Assembly: GCA_002435585.1 (NCBI GenBank)
Contig: DJDY01000011.1
Location: 1-14,720 of the forward strand
DNA: 14,720 nucleotides
From: Lachnospira sp. UBA5912
Lineage (GTDB): Bacteria; Bacillota; Clostridia; Lachnospirales; Lachnospiraceae
Reading direction: 5' to 3'
Shown: one piece after another, positions 1 through 7,173 of the stretch
Numbering within the stretch: the first letter of the stretch is position 1
Layout of the letters: the number at the start of each line of letters is the position of its first letter
Notes under the pieces: generated by a model
Databases searched by the model: none
The model's input: the letters and a program-made list of their open reading frames with translations, nothing else
Told to the model about the DNA's origin: nothing
Translations under genes and position numbers: made by a program

Positions 1-398
1 GTCCTACGTATTACCGACGACAGTCTTTCAGTTCCTTATATCTGGCGTTGGCTTAATCTAATAAAAACGTGGCCTCTCTGATTTAGCCTCACATTCATTT
101 TTCGTAAATTAAGCTATAACCAGACATAATATAAGTGAAAATCGGTGTCGCATATACATCGTGAGATGCACTTGAAGTTCAATTGTGATAGTTCTTAGAC
201 TTTTCTTTAATCATCCTAGCTATCCACAGACACGGATGTCCCGTATCGAACGGTAGCGGCAGTTGCCAATACCTATATGAAAAGTCTTAGAAATATCCAA
301 GTGAAGCTTCTGGCATTGATGATGTATATGCGACACCGATTTTCACTTATATTATGTCGTCCGTATGTTAACCGAATGTGTGCTAAACAGCAATATTT
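1..398. other. Gene-free left edge, possibly a degenerate mobile or invertible element
   Basis: I find no convincing gene in this stretch. Frame 1 of the plus strand is open from base 1 to a TGA at 85-87 (ending NLIKTWPL) and could be the tail of a gene lying to the left, but I do not recognise it. A short plus-strand frame starting at 277 runs into the antisense of upp and looks spurious. The main structure is the inverted repeat at 123-358. No terminator with a T-tract is visible behind upp. The base composition looks less AT-rich than the other intergenic regions here, which would fit imported or formerly coding DNA; that is an impression, not a measurement. Confidence 0.4.
123..358. repeat. 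38-bp perfect inverted repeat around a 160-bp spacer
   Basis: Bases 123-160 are the exact reverse complement of 321-358: 38 of 38 positions pair, and the match stops on both sides (122/359 and 161/320 do not pair). Inside the arms a weaker mirrored similarity continues to about 204 and 277, for example AGACTTTTC on the minus strand of one arm against GAAAAGTCT on the other. Read outward, both arms contain the same codon series (MYMRHRFSLILC), and the flanks have related codons starting KSLR, so the arms may derive from a duplicated coding segment. Possible identities are an invertible segment bounded by recombination sites, a MITE-like element, or a decayed duplication. No recombinase gene and no target-site duplication is visible. 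Confidence 0.85.
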
Positions 399-1043
399 CT
401 ACTTAGTTCCGAATATTCTATCCCCTGCATCTCCAAGTCCAGGACATATATATCCATTTTCATTAAGTCTCTTGTCAAGCTGTCCAACATATATCTGGAC
501 ATCTGGATGAGCCTTATGAAGTCTTTCAAGTCCTTCCTCTGCTGCAAGAATACACATAAACTTAATCTTCTTACCGCCATGCTTCTTTATCTGGTCAATC
601 GCATCAATAGCTGAACCACCAGTTGCAAGCATAGGATCTGTTACAATAATAAGTCTTTCCTCTATTGGCTTAGGTAGTTTGCAGTAATATTCATGTGGTT
701 CAAGAGTTTCCTCATCCCTGTACATACCAATATGTCCAACCTTGGCTGTTGGTACAAGTGCAAGTATACCTGAAACCATTCCAAGACCTGCTCTAAGTAT
801 AGGTACAACAGCAAGCTTTCTACCAGCTATCATAGGTGTCATACACTTCTCTATAGGTGTTTCAATCTCAACGTCATGAAGTTCAAGATCTCCCATAGCT
901 TCAAATCCCTCAAGCATAGCTATTTCTTCTACTAACTTTCTGAACTCATTAGTACCTGTATTCTTATCACGAAGAAGTGATATTTTATGCTTGATTAATG
1001 GATGTTCAAATATTGTAATATTCTTTTCCTCTTTAAAATTCAT
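399..1043 (-). CDS. upp: Uracil phosphoribosyltransferase
   Basis: This enzyme joins uracil to PRPP to give UMP in cytoplasmic pyrimidine salvage. The 214-aa product is close to the usual length of about 208-210. It carries the PRPP-binding loop [10 protein letters not shown] (residues 136-145), the RAGLGMVSG segment (84-92) and the uracil-binding C-terminus [13 protein letters not shown] (201-213), all typical of Upp. The ATG is preceded by an AGAGGAAC SD sequence. It lies 111 bp behind uraA on the same strand, so uptake and activation of uracil are probably co-expressed. A TATAAT at 1136-1141 (minus strand) could serve a separate promoter, but it has no good -35 partner. The CDS ends at TAG with no obvious downstream terminator. 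Confidence 0.97.
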   Translation of the reverse strand: MNFKEEKNITIFEHPLIKHKISLLRDKNTGTNEFRKLVEEIAMLEGFEAMGDLELHDVEIETPIEKCMTPMIAGRKLAVVPILRAGLGMVSGILALVPTAKVGHIGMYRDEETLEPHEYYCKLPKPIEERLIIVTDPMLATGGSAIDAIDQIKKHGGKKIKFMCILAAEEGLERLHKAHPDVQIYVGQLDKRLNENGYICPGLGDAGDRIFGTK

Positions 1044-1057
1044 AATGTTCCTCTTTT

Positions 1058-1077
1058 CTGCGCACGTTTTTTGCGCA
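1058..1077 (-). promoter_or_regulatory. Paired TGCGCA palindromes upstream of upp
   Basis: Two copies of the palindrome TGCGCA (1059-1064 and 1072-1077) sit 14 nt upstream of the upp start, just before its SD. The start-proximal copy lies in a 15-bp string that recurs with one mismatch, at nearly the same distance, before the fibro-slime gene at 9929-9943. It may be an operator; this rests only on the repeat and its position. Confidence 0.3.
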
Positions 1078-1154
1078 TGTTTTAATATACATAGTTTTTG
1101 TCAGGTGCTCTTAAACACCATATATAAATGTACATATTATATGGATGTAACCTG

Positions 1155-2558
1155 CTACTTACCATCAGTATTGCTTACATATACTCCACGGCTCTGGTCA
1201 CCTTCTGGATTAACACCAAAGTTATAATCATTGCCTGGTAATATTGCGTTAAGAACTATACCTGCTATTGCTGCTATTGCAAGTGCTGTAAGTGTAATAT
1301 GTGTTCCTGCTACTGTGAATGTAAGTCCATTAGAGAAGCCGAGTCCACATACAAATATAACACCTGCTATTATAAGGTTACGTGACTTTGTAAGGTCTAC
1401 CTTGTTCTCAACAACATTTCTGACACCTATGGCTGAGATCATACCATAAAGCATAAATGAAACGCCGCCTATAATAGCTGCCGGCATAGTTGATATCACT
1501 GCTGAGAACTTAGGTATGAATGACAATACAATAGCAAGTCCAGCTGCTATTCTTATAACTCTTGGATCATATACCTTAGAAAGCTCAAGTACTCCTGTAT
1601 TCTCTCCGTATGTTGTATTAGCTGGTCCACCTAAGAAACCTGCAAATGCAGTTGCAAGTCCATCACCCATAAGTGTACGGTGAAGACCTGGGTCAGCAAT
1701 AAAGTTCTCCTCTACTGTTGCTGATATGGCTGACATATCACCAACATGTTCCATCATAGTTGCTATAGCGATAGGTGCCATAACAAGTATAGATGTTATA
1801 TCAAACTTACATATCTGGAACTGTGGAATACCTATCCAGCTTGAAGATGATATAGATGCGAAGTTAAGTATCGCTGAACCATCCGGGTTAGTAACGCCAA
1901 AGGCATTAAGTATAAGTGCAAACACATATGATATAACTACACCCATAAGAATAGGTATAATCTTAAACATGCCCTTGCCCCATATGTTAAATATTATTAT
2001 GACTGCCAGTGCAACCACGGCAAGAAGCCAGTTAGTTGATGCATTTGATATAGCTGATGAAGCTAATGAAAGTCCGATACATATAATGATAGGACCTGTA
2101 ACAACTGGTGGAAGAAATCTCATAACCCTGTTAACACCTACAAGCTTGAATATAAGTGCTGCCACCAGATACAACACGCCAGCGACTACTATACCACCAC
2201 AGGCATATGCTGCCTTTTCATTAGCCCCCATCCCCTCATACATTCCACTGTTTAAGTTAGCTACTGTATAGAAGCCGCCCAGAAATGCGAAAGATGAACC
2301 AAGAAATGCCGGTACCTTAAACTTGGAACACACATGGAATATAAGAGTTCCTACACCCGCGCAAAACAGTGTGACAGAGACAGTAAGTCCCCTTGATAAT
2401 GGTTCGTTACATGCTGACTGAAAGTATCCTGATACAAGTATTGGTACAAGTATTGTCGCCCCAAACATTGCAAACATATGCTGTATACCAAGTATAAGCA
2501 TCTTAGGAATACCTAACTTTCGTGCATCACGAACAACTGTCTGATTGTTTTCGTTCAT
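1155..2558 (-). CDS. uraA: Uracil permease, NCS2 family
   Basis: An integral membrane nucleobase transporter that imports uracil, probably by proton symport. The 467-aa protein is hydrophobic throughout, as expected for the family's 14-segment fold, and starts with the family hallmark LGIQHMFAMFGATILVP. Two glutamates that match the substrate-binding residues of E. coli UraA can be placed: E270 in MMEHVGD and E319 in NTTYGENTGV. It is somewhat longer than E. coli UraA (about 430 aa), mainly from a loop around SGMYEGMGANEK and a polar C-terminal tail. The start is firm: AAGGAG lies 7 nt before the ATG. It is followed by upp, so the pair forms a uracil salvage unit, and it is divergent from the LCP gene. 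It could be annotated pyrP; a xanthine-specific member is less likely given the NTTYGEN motif and upp linkage. Confidence 0.95.
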   Translation of the reverse strand: MNENNQTVVRDARKLGIPKMLILGIQHMFAMFGATILVPILVSGYFQSACNEPLSRGLTVSVTLFCAGVGTLIFHVCSKFKVPAFLGSSFAFLGGFYTVANLNSGMYEGMGANEKAAYACGGIVVAGVLYLVAALIFKLVGVNRVMRFLPPVVTGPIIICIGLSLASSAISNASTNWLLAVVALAVIIIFNIWGKGMFKIIPILMGVVISYVFALILNAFGVTNPDGSAILNFASISSSSWIGIPQFQICKFDITSILVMAPIAIATMMEHVGDMSAISATVEENFIADPGLHRTLMGDGLATAFAGFLGGPANTTYGENTGVLELSKVYDPRVIRIAAGLAIVLSFIPKFSAVISTMPAAIIGGVSFMLYGMISAIGVRNVVENKVDLTKSRNLIIAGVIFVCGLGFSNGLTFTVAGTHITLTALAIAAIAGIVLNAILPGNDYNFGVNPEGDQSRGVYVSNTDGK

Positions 2559-2700
2559 TTGTTTACTCCTTTTTGTATAAGTTACTTAATATAATAACAT
2601 ATAGCAGCTAAACTTAAAAGTTGTGTTTTAATTTTTATTTTACTAATATTTACTAATATTTTATATCATTTATTTATTTTATGATTTAAGTGTGATAAAA

Positions 2701-2730
2701 TGTATAAGATTTTTTGGTAAAATATTTCAA
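2701..2730 (-). promoter_or_regulatory. Candidate promoter for uraA
   Basis: On the minus strand TTGAAA (2725-2730) is followed after 18 nt by TATACA (2701-2706). It would leave a leader of about 135 nt before uraA. I do not see a PyrR-binding loop or an attenuator hairpin in that leader. The whole region is very AT-rich, so chance matches are likely. Confidence 0.3.
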
Positions 2731-2759
2731 AGTTTTTTCCAAAAGTCATAGGTACAGAT

Positions 2760-2807
2760 ATCAATAAAAATATTAATCAATAAAAATATTAATCAATAAA
2801 AATATTA
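2760..2807. repeat. Three perfect 16-bp tandem repeats
   Basis: The unit ATCAATAAAAATATTA occurs three times without a spacer at 2760-2775, 2776-2791 and 2792-2807. The array ends 29 bp before the LCP start codon, between the divergent uraA and LCP genes, so it lies in the likely promoter or leader of the LCP gene. Perfect identity suggests recent slippage, and the copy number may vary between strains. A smaller tandem, TACTAATATT twice, lies near 2641-2660. Confidence 0.9.
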
Positions 2808-2836
2808 ATAACGAATATGTAGAAATGAGGATTATT

Positions 2837-4501
2837 ATGTCAAAACCATCACCATCAAAAAATGATTTGCAATATTTATTCAAACCGGATGTTACGCTTT
2901 CAAAAGCTGAACGCAGAAAAAAGCGGCGTGGCTGGGGACTTGCCATTGGACTTATACTTGTCCTGATACAGCTCGTCCTTACTGTCCTTTTCCAGATTAC
3001 CGTATTCAAGCTTGATATGCTTCCTGCCAAATACCTTATAATACTGAATGTAATTCTCGTACTTGTTCTTTTATATGACTTTACATCGCAGTTTTCAAGG
3101 TCACATATACTTGGTAAATTCATATCAGTATTACTTTCTGTACTCATACTGTTTTCATACCTGTTCACATCGAAGTTTGACTCAGTATTATCAAAACTTG
3201 GCGGCTCTGAAACAGCTGTTGATATCGTGGATGTATGTGTGCTCTCAGGAGATAAGGCTTCAAGTCTGTCTGACACTGTAAACTATAAATATGCATACAA
3301 TTCGGTTGCTGCCAGTGAAAATGTTCCAACTGCCATAGACAGTATAAAATCTGAAACAAACCACAATATTAATGTTAATACATATAATTCATGGAACGAA
3401 CTAATAGATGCTTTCTATACCGGAACCAACGTACAAGCCATAGTTATTGACCATTCCATGATTAACATGATTTCGCAGGATTATGAGAATTTTGAAAACG
3501 ATATAAAGATAATCAAAACCTATCGTTACGAGAAAAAGGTAGAACTTGATACCGCCAATATCAATGTTAAAAAAGATCCTTTTGTTATATACGTATCGGG
3601 CATATCAAGTGATGAAGGCGATGATACCAAGCTTTCAGACAATGCACTTAGTGATGTAAACATACTTGCGGTAGTCAATCCTGAAACTAAGCAGGTATTA
3701 CTGGTTACAACACCAAGAGATTCCTATATACAAATATCAAACAACAAAGGTGTTACCGGATATGACAAACTGACTCATGCTGGCAGCTATGGCGTAGCAC
3801 GCTCTATGGAAGCACTTGAGAATCTATATGGAATTGATATTGATTATTATGTCAAGATTAACTTCCTTGGAAGCAAATCAATAGTAGATGCTCTTGGTGG
3901 AATAACCATTGATTCTGAGGTTGAATTCACAAATGGCGAAGATGCGGCACCTGTTGCATATCATTTTGTTAAAGGTGAGAATGAGTGTGATGGAGATATG
4001 ACTATAGCATTTGCAAGGGAAAGACATGCTTTCAAGGCTGGCGACTTCCAGAGAGGACGTAACCAGACCGCAGTTATCAAGGGTATCATACAGAAGGCGA
4101 CATCCCCAGCTATACTTACAAGATATTCTGCTGTCATGGATGCAGTAAGTGACTTGTTCCTTACTAACATTCCTAACAAAGCTATAACAGACCTTGTTAA
4201 GATGCAGCTTAGCAACAACACACCTTGGAATATACAGTCTTATGGCATCAGCGGAAGCACAGATGAATACAGACATCTCGAAGTTGTTGGCGCATACAAC
4301 GCATCCATAGTTCTTCCTTATGTAGATGATATTAAGAATGCCTCTGCCATGATGAATAAAGTTCTTGCTGGTGAAATATTTGACGTAGACGAATATGTGA
4401 GTGAGCATGAATCTTCTACTGAAACAATGGATCCATATAAAAACAGTTCATCTGGTTCAAAAACTTCAACATCAGCTAACAAAAAGTCAACTGCTAATTA
4501 A
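2837..4501 (+). CDS. LytR-CpsA-Psr (LCP) family cell-envelope protein
   Basis: LCP enzymes transfer undecaprenyl-linked glycopolymers (teichoic acid, capsule) to peptidoglycan on the outer face of the membrane. The 554-aa protein has a short basic cytoplasmic tail, three hydrophobic segments (about 34-55, 65-81, 93-111), an extracellular accessory region (about 125-235), and the LCP domain (about 245-515). Family motifs are TPRDSY (292-297), KLTHAGSYG (311-319), AFARERH (391-397) and GDFQRGRNQ (402-410), including the arginines that bind the lipid pyrophosphate. The tail after 525 is Ser/Thr/Lys-rich. I chose the ATG at 2837 because GAGG lies 6 nt upstream; an in-frame ATG at 2825 has no SD. 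The three-segment start with an accessory domain resembles CpsA-type members. The transferred polymer cannot be told from sequence. Confidence 0.93.
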   Translation: MSKPSPSKNDLQYLFKPDVTLSKAERRKKRRGWGLAIGLILVLIQLVLTVLFQITVFKLDMLPAKYLIILNVILVLVLLYDFTSQFSRSHILGKFISVLLSVLILFSYLFTSKFDSVLSKLGGSETAVDIVDVCVLSGDKASSLSDTVNYKYAYNSVAASENVPTAIDSIKSETNHNINVNTYNSWNELIDAFYTGTNVQAIVIDHSMINMISQDYENFENDIKIIKTYRYEKKVELDTANINVKKDPFVIYVSGISSDEGDDTKLSDNALSDVNILAVVNPETKQVLLVTTPRDSYIQISNNKGVTGYDKLTHAGSYGVARSMEALENLYGIDIDYYVKINFLGSKSIVDALGGITIDSEVEFTNGEDAAPVAYHFVKGENECDGDMTIAFARERHAFKAGDFQRGRNQTAVIKGIIQKATSPAILTRYSAVMDAVSDLFLTNIPNKAITDLVKMQLSNNTPWNIQSYGISGSTDEYRHLEVVGAYNASIVLPYVDDIKNASAMMNKVLAGEIFDVDEYVSEHESSTETMDPYKNSSSGSKTSTSANKKSTAN

Positions 4502-4570
4502 GATTTATGGAAACAATAATAGAACACATAAAAATACATATATAATATATAAAAATACAAATGTAATATA

Positions 4571-4632
4571 AAAGTCACATATATATAACAGGTTACACCT
4601 GATTGGTAATCCTGTTATATATATGTGACTTT
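4571..4632. terminator. Long hairpin, probable bidirectional terminator
   Basis: Arms 4571-4592 and 4611-4632 are perfectly complementary over 22 bp, with AAA at the outer edge of one arm and TTT at the other. The 18-nt loop can pair further (TTAC with GTAA). It lies between the ends of the convergent LCP and PilZ genes, where a shared terminator is expected. The T-tracts are short, so a role in transcript stability is also possible. Confidence 0.65.
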
Positions 4633-4679
4633 ACTGTTTAATCTTAATTAAGCATTATACTCACTTATTAATCTATTAA

Positions 4680-5042
4680 TTATCGTTTCTTTTCTGCCTC
4701 ATCTACTATCTGGTACACACTTATCTTAAACCGGTCTTCAGAACTTATTCCTATAAATCTGCAGCCATACGTAGTATCTTTTTCCCCATCATTCTGTGCT
4801 CTAACTATCTCTATGACCGTTGAAATAGATTCCTTGTTAGAAAGTGTGATAATCGTATCATAATAAGAATTCTTCTTAAACTCATGATCTGACCTGAATG
4901 CAAGACCATCCTGTGAAATATCTATCACATGAACTTCAACCGATTCTGGTGAATATCCTGATACGAAATTATCTCCTAACTGTCTGATAGATATCTCTAC
5001 ACTTATATCAGTTCTTCTTGACCTTCTTTTTTCAATAGTCAT
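4680..5042 (-). CDS. Single-domain PilZ protein, probable c-di-GMP receptor
   Basis: PilZ domains bind cyclic-di-GMP and pass the signal to motility, exopolysaccharide or adhesion machinery by protein contact. The 120-aa product is almost only this domain. The N-terminal basic motif RRSRR (6-10) and the strand motif DISQDG (41-46), matching the D/NxSxxG signature, supply the expected ligand contacts, and YGCRFIGI (92-99) fits the last conserved strand. The basic motif is compact but keeps the spaced arginines. There is no signal peptide or membrane segment, so it is cytosolic. AGGGGGAG precedes the ATG, and a good promoter lies at 5096-5123. It is transcribed alone, convergent to the LCP gene. 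Its target is unknown; the matrix cluster starting about 0.8 kb upstream is a candidate by proximity only. Confidence 0.88.
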   Translation of the reverse strand: MTIEKRRSRRTDISVEISIRQLGDNFVSGYSPESVEVHVIDISQDGLAFRSDHEFKKNSYYDTIITLSNKESISTVIEIVRAQNDGEKDTTYGCRFIGISSEDRFKISVYQIVDEAEKKR

Positions 5043-5095
5043 TCATCTCTCCCCCTGTTAAGTAATTAATAATATATAACAATAACATTATCTCT

Positions 5096-5123
5096 ATTAT
5101 AATACAATATTTTATTTTTTCAA
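5096..5123 (-). promoter_or_regulatory. Sigma-A-type promoter of the PilZ gene
   Basis: On the minus strand TTGAAA (5118-5123) is separated by 16 nt from a perfect TATAAT (5096-5101). The expected transcription start, near 5089, leaves a leader of about 45 nt before the PilZ start codon. This is one of the best promoter matches in the window. Confidence 0.7.
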
Positions 5124-5210
5124 CACAATAGTTTACACATTTTTCTTATTTTCTTTACGTTGTTTATATATTATATAGTGAGAGCATTAAAAATTTTAAA
5201 TATTTTATTC

Positions 5211-5251
5211 AAAAAAGATGGTACCACATATTTAACATGATACCATCTTTT
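5211..5251 (-). terminator. Intrinsic terminator behind the YqeY-domain gene
   Basis: Arms 5213-5223 and 5241-5251 (AAAAGATGGTA and its complement) form an 11-bp stem. In the minus-strand direction it is followed by a run of T (TTTTTT including the stem edge). It sits 50 bp after the YqeY stop and before the PilZ promoter, separating the two units. Confidence 0.75.
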
Positions 5252-5300
5252 CTTATTTTATCTTTATACATCTAATAACAGATGATTCGCATACAGTCTG

Positions 5301-5738
5301 TTACTTGCAATATTCTGCTACTACAGCATTAATAACCTTACCATCTGCCTTGCCCTTTAACTCTCCCATAACTGCCTTCATAATCTGGCCTTTATTCTTT
5401 GTAGCCAGGACATCAGCGAATTTTTCAGTAATTATTGTTCTTACTTCATCCTCTGAAAGCATCTTTGGTGCGAACTCTGACATAACAGCAAGACGTGCAT
5501 TGTATTCATCCAAAAGCTCTGTTCTATCTGCAGGACAAGTATCAATCTGTTCTTTTACACTCTTGATTTCCTTAAGAATAGCCTGATCCACCATATCATC
5601 AGGAATATCCTCCCTGCAGCCTGAATCTATAGCAAGCTTCTTGGCTGCTGATACGAGTACAGCTATAGAATCCTTTCTCTGCTTATCTCTTGCTTTCATA
5701 GCATCAATCATAGCTTTCTGTAAAACATTGAATTGCAT
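5301..5738 (-). CDS. GatB/YqeY domain-containing protein
   Basis: A 145-aa cytosolic protein matching the small stand-alone YqeY family, which is related to the tail domain of the GatB subunit of tRNA-dependent amidotransferase. The N-terminus (AMIDAMKARDKQRKDSIAVL) and the C-terminal helix motif KGQIMKAVMGELKGKADGK (about 115-133) are characteristic. The family length of about 145-150 aa matches, so the gene is intact. The family is thought to interact with tRNA or its charging enzymes, but its function in free-standing form is not settled. GAAGGA lies about 10 nt before the ATG. A promoter at 5778-5806 and a terminator at 5211-5251 make it a single-gene unit, although read-through from the upstream matrix cluster is possible, since no clear terminator lies between them. 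Confidence 0.93.
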   Translation of the reverse strand: MQFNVLQKAMIDAMKARDKQRKDSIAVLVSAAKKLAIDSGCREDIPDDMVDQAILKEIKSVKEQIDTCPADRTELLDEYNARLAVMSEFAPKMLSEDEVRTIITEKFADVLATKNKGQIMKAVMGELKGKADGKVINAVVAEYCK

Positions 5739-5763
5739 AATACATTGTTCCTTCTTTCTTTAC

Positions 5764-5806
5764 ATTGATTTCCAATAATTGTAAATCAATCCTGATATAA
5801 TTACAA
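5764..5806 (-). promoter_or_regulatory. Promoter of the YqeY-domain gene overlapped by an inverted repeat
   Basis: On the minus strand TTGTAA (5801-5806) and TACAAT (5778-5783) are 17 nt apart, a good sigma-A match. An 8-bp inverted repeat, ATTGATTT (5764-5771) with AAATCAAT (5783-5790), overlaps the -10 box and could be an operator. The same repeat lacks a T-tract, so I do not call it a terminator for the upstream cluster. Confidence 0.5.
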
Positions 5807-5855
5807 GTGTCTTTAAGGCTCTCTTATCCTCTCCTGTTCTTCTTATCTTCTATTA

Positions 5856-6584
5856 TCATTCCAAAAATGCACGCTGTGACTCTGCTATTCCCTCTGCAAG
5901 CACCCTTAATTCAAAATGTGTGTTATCTGGCAATTCACCATTATAAGTTACTGCATTTAATAACATATCTGATACTTCCCCCGGTGCTAAAGGTGATACA
6001 CAATAATAATATCTGTCATTAATATCACCTGTTGAAGCCTCACAATATACCCATTTTATAGAAGCTTTATCATCTTCCTTACTGTATGCATTGTATTCCT
6101 CCTGCGACACAACTTTGTCTGCCAGTATATAATCCACACTACCTCTCATATCAACGGGAACTGTCTGTCCTACGGTTCCTTTACTCTGATTAAGTTCATT
6201 ATCATCGTACACAAGCACAGGAACGAATCTCACTCTTACCGAAGTGTCTGTTGTTGGATAATCATCTGATGTTATATTTTTGACTGCTACCTCTTTTGAT
6301 ACTGTTCTTTTATTTTCACTTATTCGCTCATATTCGTTGGAATTGTTATTCTTATTAACATCATATGTTTTATCATCATTGGTTCCTTCATCTTCCAGTA
6401 GTACCACATCACCTTTATTCTTTTCAACAACCCCTATATTTACGCAGGCTCCCTGAAAATCATTGACAACACTCTCTGTCCTCGTATTAAGGCTTGCATA
6501 TGTTGCACCCGTGATTAGCGCTGTAACGGCAGCAAGGATACTTACTGATATTATTACCTTTTTAGCTGCAATATTTCTTTTCAC
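5856..6584 (-). CDS. TasA-like protein with SipW-type signal peptide (last gene of cluster)
   Basis: A 242-aa exported protein of the TasA/camelysin-like group, whose members form extracellular fibres or surface layers. The N-terminus (MKRNIAAKK then a hydrophobic stretch) ends in ITGATYASLNTRTE, a SipW-type cleavage region with the cut expected after A30. A low-complexity D/N/E-rich stretch (about 60-90) follows. The strands VRVRFVPVLVY and the terminal FELRVLAEGIAES match the pattern of the other subunits here. No C-terminal anchor is seen. Translation starts at GTG, with AAGGAG 8 nt upstream. It begins only 18 bp after the signal peptidase stop, so the two are probably translated together. 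It is the most diverged of the five paralogues: it lacks the tyrosine-rich strand of the others and may be a minor or tip component. Confidence 0.8.
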   Translation of the reverse strand: MKRNIAAKKVIISVSILAAVTALITGATYASLNTRTESVVNDFQGACVNIGVVEKNKGDVVLLEDEGTNDDKTYDVNKNNNSNEYERISENKRTVSKEVAVKNITSDDYPTTDTSVRVRFVPVLVYDDNELNQSKGTVGQTVPVDMRGSVDYILADKVVSQEEYNAYSKEDDKASIKWVYCEASTGDINDRYYYCVSPLAPGEVSDMLLNAVTYNGELPDNTHFELRVLAEGIAESQRAFLE

Positions 6585-6602
6585 ACCTTATTCTCCTTTC
6601 TA

Positions 6603-7112
6603 TTATTCAAGCACACTTCTGCGGTTTATCTTATCTAATCTGTCAGATAATATTTCCATGCCCGTTATTATAAGCAGCATTACTATAACCACACATTTAC
6701 CATATATAGAACTGACAAAGGAGGATACATACCCTAACAATGGCAGACTAAAAACAACTTTTCCTACGATATTATCATAGTTAACAAGTCCGCCATCATT
6801 TACTTCATTAGCATCTCCTTTAGTTATAAAACCGTTTCGTGTAGCATCTCTTTCAACAACCCTATGTGTAACAAGAGTATTTTCATTAATGTGAAATGTG
6901 ATGACATCTCCTATATTAATCGCATTTTCATCGGCATGCTTTACATATACAAGACTGCCAACATGATATTCTGGTTCCATGCTTGCAGATAATACCCTGT
7001 AGCTCTTAAAGCCTGCAACACCAGGTAAATACATAATAATCAACATACCTGCTAATAACACAAATATAATATCTGTTATCATTCTTAATATCCTGCCTGT
7101 TTTTTTACTCAT
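6603..7112 (-). CDS. sipW: Signal peptidase I, SipW (ER-type)
   Basis: A membrane protease that removes the signal peptides of TasA-like substrates. The 169-aa product has an N-terminal membrane segment (about 13-32), a catalytic region, and a second hydrophobic segment near the C-terminus (about 136-155). The nucleophile is the Ser of SASMEP (S44). VTHRVV supplies His83, where bacterial type enzymes have Lys, which marks the ER/archaeal type. KGDAN (D100) and the following NDGG give the acidic residues, and VGKVVFSLPLLGYV completes the signature. I chose the ATG at 7112 because GGAG lies 6 nt before it; an in-frame ATG at 7124 has only a weak SD and would add four residues. It lies 61 bp after the fibro-slime gene and 18 bp before a TasA-like gene, among its likely substrates. 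Confidence 0.93.
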   Translation of the reverse strand: MSKKTGRILRMITDIIFVLLAGMLIIMYLPGVAGFKSYRVLSASMEPEYHVGSLVYVKHADENAINIGDVITFHINENTLVTHRVVERDATRNGFITKGDANEVNDGGLVNYDNIVGKVVFSLPLLGYVSSFVSSIYGKCVVIVMLLIITGMEILSDRLDKINRRSVLE

Positions 7113-7173
7113 CCTTATCTCCATTTCTTCATTGTTTACCTGAATTATCTACTTTTTTCGCCATCACCGTTCT

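Noticed and set aside
123..358. Tn3-type transposon ends, suggested by the 38-bp length
   Set aside because: The ends do not start with the GGGG typical of that family, no flanking target duplication is visible, and no transposase fits in the spacer.
1726..2271. 181-aa plus-strand open frame
   Set aside because: It lies fully antisense to uraA, has no SD and encodes no recognisable motif; it is a codon-usage shadow.
2760..2807. Possible CRISPR array
   Set aside because: The three repeats are only 16 bp, directly adjacent with no spacers, and no cas genes are in the window.
2773..3276. 167-aa minus-strand open frame running into the tandem repeats
   Set aside because: It is antisense to the LCP N-terminus, Ser/Thr-rich without domain signs, and its end falls in the 16-bp repeats.
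3878..4408. 176-aa minus-strand open frame
   Set aside because: It is antisense to the conserved LCP domain, with no SD or family features.
5764..5790. Terminator of the matrix cluster
   Set aside because: The 8-bp repeat has no T-tract in the direction of transcription and overlaps a good -10 box, so a promoter/operator reading is better.
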